A stretch of DNA of 64,000 bases from Chitinophagales bacterium (GCA_947449695.1 CANFST010000001.1:100666-164665); one strand, 5' to 3'; numbered from the stretch's first letter, positions 20,225 through 30,905 are shown. The notes: generated by a model not told the origin, from the sequence alone. Numbers and translations: made by a program.

Positions 20225-21628
20225 ATGAGCGACATGCAATGTACTTTAAAATCAGCAGTTTCAATTTCTGGTTACGGTCTTCATACAGGTAAAAACGTTA
20301 CACTTACTTTCAAACCTGCTCCCGTAAATCATGGTTTCAAATTCAAACGAATTGATTTGCCCGACCAACCCATCATCAATGCTGATGCTGATTTGGTGGT
20401 AGATGTATCGAGAGGTACAACCTTAGAACAAAATGGTGCAAGAGTTTCAACTGTTGAGCATTCATTGGCGGCCTTAGTTGGAATGGGATTAGATAATGTG
20501 TTGATTGAAATGGACGGAATGGAGGTTCCAATTATTGATGGCAGTTCACAACCATTTATTGAAGCCATTGAAAGTGTAGGCGTAGAAGAGCAAAGTGCAG
20601 TTAGAGAATATTTTGTATTGAATTCAACAGTGCAATATTTCGACCCCATTAAGAAAGTTGAAATGACAGCTGTACCTGCTGAAGATTATCAAATTTCAGT
20701 GATGGTTGATTATAATTCACCAGTTCTAGGAACACAACATGCTACTTTGCATAATATTTCTGAATTCAGAGGAGAATTTGCTGCATCACGTACATTTTGT
20801 TTTTTACATGAATTAGAATTATTGCTCGATAACAACTTGATAAAAGGCGGTGATTTGAGCAACGCAATTGTTGTAGTTGATAAATTGGTGAGCGATGAAG
20901 AATTGGCTCGGTTAGCAAAATTATTCAATCGCGAAAAAGTGAGTGTAATGAAAGAAGGTATTTTGAATAATGTTGATTTACGTTATCAAAATGAACCTGC
21001 CCGCCATAAACTTTTAGATGTAGTTGGTGATTTAGCTTTAATTGGAACACCGATAAAAGGAAAAGTATTTGCAAGCCGCCCAGGGCATGCTAGCAATGTT
21101 GAGTTTGCTAAAAGAATTAAAGCTTACATCAAAGCTTCAAAAAACAGAAATGTAGTGCCTGAATACGATCCGAATGCAAAACCTGTTTTTGATATTCGTC
21201 AAATTGAAAAAGCATTACCGCACAAATATCCATTCTTATTAGTTGACAAGATTATTGAAATGACGGAAACACAAGTTGTTGGTATAAAAAATGTAACTTT
21301 CAACGAACATTTTTTTCAAGGACATTTCCCTGGAAACCCCGTGATGCCTGGTGTTTTGCAAATTGAAGCTATGGCACAAACAGGAGGAATATTAGCATTG
21401 GGAACTGTTCCAGACCCACATAATTATGATACCTATTTTGTAAAAATCGACAAATGTCGATTTAAAAACAGAGTAGTGCCTGGCGATACCTTGATTTTAA
21501 AATTAGAATTGCTTAGCCCAATTCGTCGTGGTATTTGCGAAATGAAAGGCACTGCATATGTCGGGAATAAAATTGTTACCGAAGCAGAATTAATTGCAAA
21601 AATTGTTCGTAAAGAAGATGTTCAATAA
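20225..21628 (+). CDS. lpxC-fabZ: Bifunctional UDP-3-O-acyl-GlcNAc deacetylase / 3-hydroxyacyl-ACP dehydratase
   Basis: LpxC: SGYGLHTGKNVTLTF, STVEHSLAALVGMGLDN; FabZ: LPHKYPFLLVDKIIE, GHFPGNPVMPGVLQIEAMAQ. Confidence 0.97.
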   Translation: MSDMQCTLKSAVSISGYGLHTGKNVTLTFKPAPVNHGFKFKRIDLPDQPIINADADLVVDVSRGTTLEQNGARVSTVEHSLAALVGMGLDNVLIEMDGMEVPIIDGSSQPFIEAIESVGVEEQSAVREYFVLNSTVQYFDPIKKVEMTAVPAEDYQISVMVDYNSPVLGTQHATLHNISEFRGEFAASRTFCFLHELELLLDNNLIKGGDLSNAIVVVDKLVSDEELARLAKLFNREKVSVMKEGILNNVDLRYQNEPARHKLLDVVGDLALIGTPIKGKVFASRPGHASNVEFAKRIKAYIKASKNRNVVPEYDPNAKPVFDIRQIEKALPHKYPFLLVDKIIEMTETQVVGIKNVTFNEHFFQGHFPGNPVMPGVLQIEAMAQTGGILALGTVPDPHNYDTYFVKIDKCRFKNRVVPGDTLILKLELLSPIRRGICEMKGTAYVGNKIVTEAELIAKIVRKEDVQ

Positions 21629-21665
21629 ACCTAACCTTAATAATTAAAACAAAAAATTATTCTGC

Positions 21666-22466
21666 ATGAATCAACCATTCTCATACATACATCCACAAGC
21701 AAAAATTGCTAAAAGTGTAGTAATAGAGCCATTTGTAACCATTGGCAAAAATGTTGAAATAGGTGAAGGAACAGTTATCGAATCGAATGTTACGATAATG
21801 GAAGGTGCACGAATTGGTAAAAATTGTAGGATTTTTCCAGGTGCAGTTATATCTGCTATTCCGCAAGATTTGAAATATGATGGCGAAGAAACTATCACTA
21901 TCATTGGTGATGGCACTACAATTAGAGAATGTGTAACCATCAATCGTGGAACTGTAGCTGCCGGAAAAACTGTGGTTGGTAGCAACTGTTTATTAATGGC
22001 TTATGTTCACGTAGCACATGATTGCGTAGTGGGTAATAATTGTATTTTAGCTAACAATGTAAATTTAGCTGGGCATATTGAAGTGGATGATTGGGTGATT
22101 TTAGGTGGAATGACAGCAGTTCATCAGTTTGTAAAAATTGGCAAACATGCTTTTGTTTCAGGTGGTTCATTGATTAGAAAAGATGTTCCACCTTATGTAA
22201 AAGCCGCTCGTGAGCCATTGTCTTATGTTGGTATTAATTCTGTCGGAATTCGTCGTCGTGGTTTCACTGAAGAACAAATAAATCGCATACAAGATATTTA
22301 TCGCTATATTTTTGTGAAGGGATTAAATACTTCAAAAGCTGTTGCATTAGTTGAAAGAGAATTGCCAATTTCTGCAGAACGTGATGAAATAGTTGATTTT
22401 ATTCGCAATTCAGTTCGTGGCATCATCAAAGGATACAGCAAGCGCAATGAAGGTAATATTGAATAA
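21666..22466 (+). CDS. lpxA: Acyl-ACP--UDP-N-acetylglucosamine O-acyltransferase
   Basis: Left-handed beta-helix hexapeptides; ISAIPQDLKYDGE; IRECVTINRGT; AYVHVAHDC. Confidence 0.97.
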   Translation: MNQPFSYIHPQAKIAKSVVIEPFVTIGKNVEIGEGTVIESNVTIMEGARIGKNCRIFPGAVISAIPQDLKYDGEETITIIGDGTTIRECVTINRGTVAAGKTVVGSNCLLMAYVHVAHDCVVGNNCILANNVNLAGHIEVDDWVILGGMTAVHQFVKIGKHAFVSGGSLIRKDVPPYVKAAREPLSYVGINSVGIRRRGFTEEQINRIQDIYRYIFVKGLNTSKAVALVERELPISAERDEIVDFIRNSVRGIIKGYSKRNEGNIE

Positions 22467-23055
22467 TGCTGGCAAAAGGTTCAATTATGATTGGATTTTT
22501 AGAGGCTTAAATGCTTCATGGAATTCGCCAAATATTATTGCAGTAAAAGGAAAAAATGGCGCTGGAAAATCAACATTAATGAGCCTACTGGGCGGTTTGT
22601 CATCTCCAAACGAAGGAACTATTGAATGGTTGATGAATAACCATAAAATTGATTCGGAAAAAATATTTCAACACATTTCTTGGTGTTCGCCATCTATTGA
22701 ATTACCTGATGAATTTACACTTACAGAGTTGATTCAATTTCAATCTACATTTAAAAATTGGTTGCCCAGTTTAACCGAAAAAGAAATTCTATCATTACTG
22801 AATTTAGAAAAAGAAGCAAATCAATATTTAAAAAATTTCAGTACAGGCATGAAACAACGAGTAAAAGTTGCATTCGCTGTATTAGCAGATGTTTCAATGG
22901 TTTTGTTAGATGAACCTACCAGCAATTTGGATGAATGGGGAATAAATTGGTATAAAAAATTATTGCAAAAATATTCAAATGACAGATTGATAATTATTGC
23001 TTCGAACAGTGAGGATGATTTTTTAAACACAGGTGCAACAATTATTTTAAATTAA
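22447..23055 (+). CDS. ABC transporter ATP-binding protein
   Basis: GKNGAGKSTLMSLLGGLSSP; FSTGMKQRVKVAFAV; LLDEPTSNLD. Confidence 0.92.
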   Translation: MKVILNNAGKRFNYDWIFRGLNASWNSPNIIAVKGKNGAGKSTLMSLLGGLSSPNEGTIEWLMNNHKIDSEKIFQHISWCSPSIELPDEFTLTELIQFQSTFKNWLPSLTEKEILSLLNLEKEANQYLKNFSTGMKQRVKVAFAVLADVSMVLLDEPTSNLDEWGINWYKKLLQKYSNDRLIIIASNSEDDFLNTGATIILN

Positions 23056-23115
23056 GATTGAACAATAAGATCGAAAAAAGGTTCTATAGTTGTTTAATCA
23101 ACAAGCTATTCTAAA

Positions 23116-24228
23116 ATGACATTTATAAAAACATTTAATGAATATAATTGGGAAACAGTAACTGAAAAAATTGCTGCAAAAACTGATGGAGATGTTGAGT
23201 ATGCACTTAAAAATGCAGGCAATACAACATTAGATGACTTTATGGCTTTGGTATCTCCTGCTGCTAAAAATTATTTAAACCAAATGGCGGAGATTAGTCA
23301 ACATCTCACTCAAAAAAGATTTGGTAAAACAGTTCAGTTTTATGCACCAATGTATTTGAGTAATGAGTGTCAAAACATTTGCACTTACTGTGGTTTTAGC
23401 TATGACAACAAAGTTCAAAGACTTACTCTTTCACCCAATGAAATGCGTAAGGAATTTGAGGCAATCAAAACATTGGGATTCGACCATATTTTATTAGTTA
23501 CAGGTGAGGCCAATCAAACTGTGCATATAGATTATTTCACACAAGCTATTGAAATTGCAAAAGAATATTTTTCTAATATAACCATTGAAGTGCAACCTTT
23601 AGAATTAGAGGAATATCAAATCTTACAAAAGCATGAATTGTATGCCGTGTTAGTTTATCAAGAAACTTATAATGGAGCCAACTACAAAACTTATCATCCC
23701 AAAGGAAAAAAATCAAACTTTAATTACAGGCTCGAAACACCTGACAGAATTGGCAATGCAGGAATTCATAAAATTGGGTTAGGTGTTTTATTAGGTTTAG
23801 AAGATTGGAGAACTGATTCTTTTTTTTGTGCACTTCACTTAGATTATTTACAACGAAAGTTTTGGCAAACAAAATATTCGATTTCATTTCCACGAATTCG
23901 CCCAAACGAAAGTTGCTTCCAACCGAATGTAGTCATTGATGAAAAAGATTTAATACAATTAATTTGCGCTTATAGAATATTTAACGAAAATGTTGAATTA
24001 AGTTTATCAACCCGTGAAAGCATTAAATTCAGAGACAATGCTTTTAATTTCGGTATAACGGCTATGAGCGCTGGTTCGAAAACTGAGCCTGGTGGATACG
24101 CACTAAATACAAAAGCTTTAGAACAATTTGAAATCGATGATAGTCGGACACCACAGCAGGTTGCTCGAGTAATAAATAACTCCGGATATGAAGTACTTTG
24201 GAAAGATTGGTTTTCATCTTTAAGCTAA
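23116..24228 (+). CDS. thiH: 2-iminoacetate synthase ThiH (radical SAM)
   Basis: NECQNICTYCGFSYDN (CX3CX2C); LLVTGEA; QPLELEEY; ETYHPKGKKSNFNYRLETPDRIGNAGIHKIGLGVLLGL-like. Confidence 0.95.
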   Translation: MTFIKTFNEYNWETVTEKIAAKTDGDVEYALKNAGNTTLDDFMALVSPAAKNYLNQMAEISQHLTQKRFGKTVQFYAPMYLSNECQNICTYCGFSYDNKVQRLTLSPNEMRKEFEAIKTLGFDHILLVTGEANQTVHIDYFTQAIEIAKEYFSNITIEVQPLELEEYQILQKHELYAVLVYQETYNGANYKTYHPKGKKSNFNYRLETPDRIGNAGIHKIGLGVLLGLEDWRTDSFFCALHLDYLQRKFWQTKYSISFPRIRPNESCFQPNVVIDEKDLIQLICAYRIFNENVELSLSTRESIKFRDNAFNFGITAMSAGSKTEPGGYALNTKALEQFEIDDSRTPQQVARVINNSGYEVLWKDWFSSLS

Positions 24229-25245
24229 TTTCATCAACCACTTCATTGTATCTATATTATCAGCATAATCACTCAATGATGGTTGTTGCGATTGCCCGAA
24301 AGAAATAAAATCTTTTCCAACAATACATTGTAAATCATCTTGCGAAATGTTTTGTAAAGCCTTTTTCAAATCATCTACTACTTCATAATACAAAACAGCA
24401 AGTGGAGAATGCAGATTTTTATTTTCAGTTAAAATCACACAATCATTTGCCAAGCAAGGTGTTTGATTCATCAACAGAATAGTGAGCTGATAATCAAAAT
24501 TATTTTTGTATTTATCGTGGTCAGCTAAATAATTAAAATATTCAAACGCCTTCAAAAGCCTTTGTAAATCTACATTAGGGGTAATTAGAATTTTGCCCAC
24601 ATTGCGGCAGCCCATTCCAAAATAAGAAAAAATATCTTTGCCAAGATTCAATAAATCTTCATCCGATTCTGTTCCATCTAACAAGCCAATTGAAGTTCTG
24701 TTTTTGCGAATGATGTGAGGATATTTCCCAAAATAATATTCAAAATACCGAGCTGAATTGTTTGAACCTGTTGCTATATAAGCATCGCAGCCTTTTAACA
24801 TATCAGAAAAAGCAATTTGCTTTTTAAATTCGGGTTCAATTTCAAAAAGAATTTCTAACAAATACGGCAACAGAATATTGTCTTTTGATGATTGCTTTAT
24901 CAACGCTTTATGATTGCTGATCAAAACACACAATAAATCTTGAAAGCCCACCAATGGTATATTACCAGCCATTGTTATGCCAACAGTTTGCATATGTTGG
25001 GTGGTGAGTAGTGAATATTTTTGAAGCCACTTTTCTAATTTTTCTTTTGCCAAAAAATCATGACAAATATTTTTCAAAGCCGACAAAACATTTTCTTCAG
25101 TAAACCATTTGTTGAATTGATAAGTTCTCGTAATTGCTTTTGCAAAGTCATTTTCCTTTTCAATTCCTAATTCATAATTCCTAATTCTTAATTTAATTTG
25201 ATCACTCCACAAACCTAATGTTGAAATTTTATGTTCTATTGTCAT
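24220..25245 (-). CDS. Acyl-CoA reductase (LuxC family)
   Basis: GITMAGNIPLVGFQDLLCVL; YFGMGCRNVGKI; overall length and order match LuxC-like proteins. Confidence 0.8.
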   Translation of the reverse strand: MTIEHKISTLGLWSDQIKLRIRNYELGIEKENDFAKAITRTYQFNKWFTEENVLSALKNICHDFLAKEKLEKWLQKYSLLTTQHMQTVGITMAGNIPLVGFQDLLCVLISNHKALIKQSSKDNILLPYLLEILFEIEPEFKKQIAFSDMLKGCDAYIATGSNNSARYFEYYFGKYPHIIRKNRTSIGLLDGTESDEDLLNLGKDIFSYFGMGCRNVGKILITPNVDLQRLLKAFEYFNYLADHDKYKNNFDYQLTILLMNQTPCLANDCVILTENKNLHSPLAVLYYEVVDDLKKALQNISQDDLQCIVGKDFISFGQSQQPSLSDYADNIDTMKWLMKLA

Positions 25246-25355
25246 ACTTTTCTTTTATGTAAAATATTTTTCTTTTAATTTCGCAGCCTTGATTTACATT
25301 TGCACTGCAAAGGTATTTTATTCAAAATCTTTTAATCAAAAAATCATAAATAATT

Positions 25356-25703
25356 ATGGCTATCAAAATTACTGACGACTGTATTAACTGTGGGGCTTGC
25401 GAACCAGAATGTCCTAACAACGCAATCTATGAAGGCGGTGTTGAATGGGCAATTGCAGATGGGACAACTGTAAAAGGATCTTTCACACTTCGTGATGGCT
25501 CAAGCGTAGATGCAGGCGCAAAGCATACGCCAGTGTCTGATGACCATTATTATATTACTTCAGATAAATGCACTGAATGCCAAGGATTTCATGATGAACC
25601 ACAATGTGCTGCGGTTTGTCCTGTTGACTGTTGTGTACCAGACGAAATGGTTGTAGAAACACCAGAACAATTGTTAGACAAAAAGAACAGAATGCACATT
25701 TAA
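25356..25703 (+). CDS. 4Fe-4S dicluster ferredoxin
   Basis: CINCGACEPECPNNAIYEGG; CTECQGFHDEPQCAAVCPVDCC. Confidence 0.95.
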   Translation: MAIKITDDCINCGACEPECPNNAIYEGGVEWAIADGTTVKGSFTLRDGSSVDAGAKHTPVSDDHYYITSDKCTECQGFHDEPQCAAVCPVDCCVPDEMVVETPEQLLDKKNRMHI

Positions 25704-25798
25704 TTGTGTGATAATTAATATTGAAACGCCATGCAGAACGGATAGGTTTTATCAGTTTTGTGTGGCTTTTTTATTTGGCAATAAATTGAATAAAGTAA

Positions 25799-28483
25799 AT
25801 GAAAATAGGAATCTTCTTTGGTGGCTCATCACGTGAACGTGAAATATCTTTTGCAGGTGGCAGAACGGTGTATGATAATTTGAATAAATCTTTATTCGAG
25901 CCCGTTCCGATTTTTATTGATTCACTGAATAATTTAATTCTGCTCAATTGGCAATTTATTTACAAAGGAACTATCCGAGATTTTTATCCAACAACTGATT
26001 TCATTCCTGAATCAAAATCTGGCTTTCAGATGTATGTAGAAAGTTTAAATAACTTATCTGATGAAGATTTGAACAAAATGATTAGTCAGGTTGGAAAAAA
26101 AATCTCACTCAATGATTTACCAAACTTGATTGATTTTGGCTTTTTGTGTTTGCATGGCAATAATGGCGAAGATGGCTCTATTCAAGGAGCTTTGCAATGG
26201 TTAAAAATTCCTTACAGCGGTTCAGGCATTTTACCGAGTGCAATCGGTATGGATAAAGCAGTGCAGAAAAAATTGATGGTTGCTGGCGGATTTCATTCAC
26301 CAAAATTTGAAGTAATTAAAAAAGGAGATTGGATAAATTCGAACTACAAATCTTCAATTTTCGAAAAAATAAAAACAGAATTAAAATTGCCAATTGCCAT
26401 AAAGCCTGCCAATCAAGGCTCTTCGGTAGGTGCAACAATTTTAAAAGATAATTCTATAGAAAAATTTTCAGAAGCTATTGATAAGGCATTTTTTATAAAA
26501 ACCATTTCAAAAACAGTTTGGGTAAATAAAACAGAATCTGAAAAAGTATTATTGGTAAAGGATTTAACGGACATCAGAGAAGGAGTTGGACTTCCTTTGA
26601 GAATTATGAATTATGAATTAGGAATTAAGAATTTAGTTTACAATCCTGAAAATTTATTTCACGAATTAGAAAAGCATTTTGCTGAAAGTACCGACAACAT
26701 TGAGTTGCAAGGTTTGGATTCAGAAAAAGAAGTGTTGATTGAAGGATTTATTAAAGGCCGAGAATTTAGCTGTATTGTAGTGCAAGATGAAAATGGAAAG
26801 CCAATTGCTTTGCCACCAACAGAAATTATTAAAGGACAAGAATTATTCGATTACCGTTCGAAATACTTACCTGGCTTGAGTCGTAAGGTTACACCAATTC
26901 AGGTAAGCGATGACCAAATTCAAAATATCAGAACAGAATGTGAAAAGTTATTTCAGTTTTTCAACTTCAATGTTTATGCTCGTATCGATGGATTTTTGAG
27001 TGATGATGGGAAAATATTTTTAAATGACCCGAATACTACAAGCGGAATGTTGCCAAGCTCATTCTTCTTTCATCAGGCAGCCGAGATTGGATTGAATCCA
27101 TCTCAATTCCTGACTTACATTATCGCAATATCCATTAAACAACGCATTGGTCTTGGATTTGAAAGCAATCAATTCAATTCATTGCTTAACGATTTGAATT
27201 CAAAAATCGAAAATCAAAAATCAAAAATCGTTAATAAAATAAAAGTCGCAGTTATCATGGGCGGCTACAGTTCTGAGCGACATATAAGTGTTGAAAGTGG
27301 TAGAAACATTTTTGAAAAATTATCAAGCAGTACTAAATACGAACCTATTCCAGTTTTTCTTTTTGGAAATAAAAACGAACACAACTTGTATGTATTGCCT
27401 ATTAACATGATGTTGAAAGACAATGCTGATGACATTCGTGAAAAGATTTTGCATTATTCCGTTCACCCAATGCTGAACAAAATCAAAGATGAATGTAAAA
27501 GTATCACTCAAAAATTTGCAGGAGAAAATGTTCAGTTTGCACCAAAGAAAATTTCATACAATGATTTGAAAGGCTTATGCGATGTAGTTTTCATTGCTCT
27601 GCATGGTCGCCCAGGAGAAGATGGAGCTGTACAAAATGAGCTGAATAAAATTGGCTTGCCTTACAATGGTTCAGGAGTTGAAAGTTCGCAATTAACAATC
27701 AACAAATTTGATACACTGCAATTATTAAAACAGCATCATCTGCCTGTTACCGAACAATATTTGTTGAGTAAAGCAGATTGGCAAAAAGATGAAAATGCTT
27801 GTTTAAAAACTATTAAATCTAAATTTCACTACCCATTAATCGCCAAACCAGTTGATGATGGTTGTAGCAGTGCTGTAAAGAAAATTAAAAATGATACAGA
27901 ATTAAAAGCCTTTGTGGAACTGATTTTCAGAGAAGGCGATGCTTTAATTGAAAATGATGTAGAGATTTTACATTTGAAAAAAAATGAAGAATTTCCGAAT
28001 AAAGATGTGGTGTTGTTAGAAGCGCTTGTAGATAAAAAAGATTCAACAAAATTCATGGAAGTGACAGTTGGTTTGCTTACGCATAAAACGGAAGACGGAA
28101 CAATTATGTACGAAGTTTTTGAACCCAGCGAAGCATTAGCCGATGGTGATGTATTAAGTTTGGAAGAAAAATTTCTGGCTGGTCAAGGGCAAAACATCAC
28201 ACCAGCAAGGTTTTCAAAAGATGCCAAAGAATTCAAAATTATTTCACGACAAGTAAGAAAAACAATTGAAGATGCTGCACAACTTTTGAAAATTGAAGGC
28301 TATGCTAGATTGGATGCGTTTGTAAGAATTTATGATGATTTGAAAACAGATACTTTGGTTATTGAAGCCAATTCATTACCAGGTATGACGCCTGCAACTT
28401 GTATCTATCATCAGGCAGCAATTGCAGGCTATAAGCCTTATGATTTTATTGATAAGATTTTGGAATATGCGATGAAAAAGTAA
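25799..28483 (+). CDS. Tandem D-alanine--D-alanine ligase-like protein (two Ddl/ATP-grasp modules fused)
   Basis: Half 1 KIGIFFGGSSREREISFAGGR...CLHGNNGEDGSIQG; half 2 KVAVIMGGYSSERHISVESGR...ALHGRPGEDGAVQN; each ends in a Ddl-like NTxxGM / NSLPGMTP segment. Confidence 0.9.
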   Translation: MKIGIFFGGSSREREISFAGGRTVYDNLNKSLFEPVPIFIDSLNNLILLNWQFIYKGTIRDFYPTTDFIPESKSGFQMYVESLNNLSDEDLNKMISQVGKKISLNDLPNLIDFGFLCLHGNNGEDGSIQGALQWLKIPYSGSGILPSAIGMDKAVQKKLMVAGGFHSPKFEVIKKGDWINSNYKSSIFEKIKTELKLPIAIKPANQGSSVGATILKDNSIEKFSEAIDKAFFIKTISKTVWVNKTESEKVLLVKDLTDIREGVGLPLRIMNYELGIKNLVYNPENLFHELEKHFAESTDNIELQGLDSEKEVLIEGFIKGREFSCIVVQDENGKPIALPPTEIIKGQELFDYRSKYLPGLSRKVTPIQVSDDQIQNIRTECEKLFQFFNFNVYARIDGFLSDDGKIFLNDPNTTSGMLPSSFFFHQAAEIGLNPSQFLTYIIAISIKQRIGLGFESNQFNSLLNDLNSKIENQKSKIVNKIKVAVIMGGYSSERHISVESGRNIFEKLSSSTKYEPIPVFLFGNKNEHNLYVLPINMMLKDNADDIREKILHYSVHPMLNKIKDECKSITQKFAGENVQFAPKKISYNDLKGLCDVVFIALHGRPGEDGAVQNELNKIGLPYNGSGVESSQLTINKFDTLQLLKQHHLPVTEQYLLSKADWQKDENACLKTIKSKFHYPLIAKPVDDGCSSAVKKIKNDTELKAFVELIFREGDALIENDVEILHLKKNEEFPNKDVVLLEALVDKKDSTKFMEVTVGLLTHKTEDGTIMYEVFEPSEALADGDVLSLEEKFLAGQGQNITPARFSKDAKEFKIISRQVRKTIEDAAQLLKIEGYARLDAFVRIYDDLKTDTLVIEANSLPGMTPATCIYHQAAIAGYKPYDFIDKILEYAMKK

Positions 28484-28598
28484 TTTCTATAATTTAGTTT
28501 GTAGAAACTCGATAAAAATCGAACATCATTAGAATCAAAATAATCTATCTGAAACTAACGATGTTCAAAATATTTAAGGAATATCAATATCTAAAAAA

Positions 28599-30905
28599 TT
28601 ATTCGACTTGATCAACTGGCGGTGCCTGATTGCCACCATTTTCATTTCTAGGACGGCTATCTCTGCGGTCGCCACCACTGTGTCTTCTGTCACCACCACC
28701 ATGTCTGCGATCGCCACCACCTCTTCTGTCACCACCGCTGCTTGGGCGATGTTCACGTTGAGGTTCTTCTACATAACCTTCTGGTTTAGGCATTAACACT
28801 TTGCGGCTTAAACGCAATTTGCCAGTACGTGGATCAGTACCAATGATTTTCACTTTTACTTTATCACCTACTTTAAATACACCTTCCATTGAAGCTAAAC
28901 GAGTATAGCTGATTTCAGAAATGTGTAATAAACCTTCTTTGCCTGGTACCAATTCAACAAAAGCACCGAATTCAACAACTGATTTTACAGTTGCGTCAAA
29001 TTCATCACCAATTTGTGGAACAAAAACAATGTTTTTGATTTGAGTTTTTGCAGCATCCATACCTTCTTTGCTGGTACTCAAAATTGTGATTTGCCCTACT
29101 TCAACACCATCTTTCACTACTTCTTCAATGTTGATTTGTGTTTTAGTAACCTTTTGCATTTCCTGAATAATTTTACCACCTGGCCCGATTACAGCACCGA
29201 TAAATTCTTTATCAATAATCATTTGCTCAATACGAGGTGCATGAGGTTTCAATTCAGGTCGTGCAACAGCAATCGTTTTATTCATTTCATTCAAAATGTG
29301 TAAACGACCACGGTTAGATTGTTGTAAAGCTTCTTTCAATACTTCAAAACTCAACCCTTTTACTTTAATATCCATCTGCGTTCCGCAAATACCTTTTGCA
29401 GTACCAGTTACTTTAAAATCCATATCACCCAAGTGATCTTCGTCACCCAAGATATCACTTAAGATAGCATATTTGCTGCCATCAGGACTAGTAATCATAC
29501 CCATTGCAATACCGGAAACACCACCTTTGATTGCAATACCTGCATCCATCAATGCCATTGATGAAGCACAAGTAGTAGCCATTGATGATGAACCATTGCT
29601 TTCCAATACTTCACTCACAATACGAATGGTGTAAGCGCAATCTTCAGGCATCACCATTTCCAACGAACGTTTTGCCAAGTTACCATGACCAATTTCACGG
29701 CGACCAGGGCCACGATTTGGTTTAATTTCACCAGTTGAGAAGGATGGGAAATTATAATGCAATAAAAACTTAGAGAACGTTAAATCATGCGCTTTATCCA
29801 ACATTTGTTCGTCATCTTTTCCACCTAAAGTCACTGTTGCCAATGCTTGAGTTTCACCACGTGTGAAAATTGCTGAACCATGCGGTGAAGGCAATGCGTC
29901 GATTTCCATCCATAACGGACGGATTTCATCTAATGCACGACCATCCAAGCGTTGACGTTCGTTCAAAATCATTGCACGAACAACATCATATTCTAAATCA
30001 CCAAAGTATTTTTTCAATAATGGTTTTACCTCTGGTGTTAAAGCTTCGCCCATTGCTTCTTCAAATTCTTTGCGAATAGCTTTGAAACCTTCGCTACGTG
30101 CATTTTTATCCAATTTGCCTTTAGCAATTGCATATACTTTCGCTTCGCAATCAGTTTTGATTTTTGCTTTTAATTCTTCGTTTTCAGCAGGAGCAGGATA
30201 TTCACGGAAAGTAGTTTTACCAACCATTTCTCTCAATTCCATTTGTGCTTTACATTGCAATTTAATAGCATCGTGACCAATGCGGATAGCTTCAATCATC
30301 TCATCTTCACTCACTTCTTTCATTTCGCCTTCAATCATCACAATGTTTTCCATCGAACCACCGATTAATAAATCAATGTCAGCTCTTTCCAAATCACTTC
30401 TGTTTGGATTTACTACAAATTTGCCATCAATGCGGCAAACTCTCACTTCACTCATTGGTCCGTTGAAAGGAATATCACTTACACTCAAAGCTGCGCTGGC
30501 AGCCAATCCTGCTAATGTATCAGGCATTATTTCTTTATCAGCACTAATCAACCACACGTTCACTTGAGTATCATATAAATAATCTTCAGGGAAAAGCGGA
30601 CGCAAAGTTCTGTCCACTAATCGGCTGATGATTACTTCATAATCACTCAATTTAGTTTCTCTTCTTGGAAAACTTCCCGGAATACGACCTGTAGAATAAA
30701 ATTTTTCTACGTAATCAACTGATAATGGGAAAAAATCTTGTCCGTCTTTTAAAGTAGTTGAACTTACTACTGTTGCTAATAGCATGCAATCGCCCATGCG
30801 AACTACTACGCTACCATCTGCTTGTTTGGCTAATTTGCCAGTTTCAATCGATACGGTGCGACCATCGCCCATGTCGAATGTTTTTACGATTCCTTTTTGA
30901 CTCAT
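28599..30905 (-). CDS. pnp: Polyribonucleotide nucleotidyltransferase
   Basis: RNase PH, KH (EFIGAVIGPGGKIIQEMQ) and S1 domains; downstream of rpsO. Confidence 0.98.
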   Translation of the reverse strand: MSQKGIVKTFDMGDGRTVSIETGKLAKQADGSVVVRMGDCMLLATVVSSTTLKDGQDFFPLSVDYVEKFYSTGRIPGSFPRRETKLSDYEVIISRLVDRTLRPLFPEDYLYDTQVNVWLISADKEIMPDTLAGLAASAALSVSDIPFNGPMSEVRVCRIDGKFVVNPNRSDLERADIDLLIGGSMENIVMIEGEMKEVSEDEMIEAIRIGHDAIKLQCKAQMELREMVGKTTFREYPAPAENEELKAKIKTDCEAKVYAIAKGKLDKNARSEGFKAIRKEFEEAMGEALTPEVKPLLKKYFGDLEYDVVRAMILNERQRLDGRALDEIRPLWMEIDALPSPHGSAIFTRGETQALATVTLGGKDDEQMLDKAHDLTFSKFLLHYNFPSFSTGEIKPNRGPGRREIGHGNLAKRSLEMVMPEDCAYTIRIVSEVLESNGSSSMATTCASSMALMDAGIAIKGGVSGIAMGMITSPDGSKYAILSDILGDEDHLGDMDFKVTGTAKGICGTQMDIKVKGLSFEVLKEALQQSNRGRLHILNEMNKTIAVARPELKPHAPRIEQMIIDKEFIGAVIGPGGKIIQEMQKVTKTQINIEEVVKDGVEVGQITILSTSKEGMDAAKTQIKNIVFVPQIGDEFDATVKSVVEFGAFVELVPGKEGLLHISEISYTRLASMEGVFKVGDKVKVKIIGTDPRTGKLRLSRKVLMPKPEGYVEEPQREHRPSSGGDRRGGGDRRHGGGDRRHSGGDRRDSRPRNENGGNQAPPVDQVE

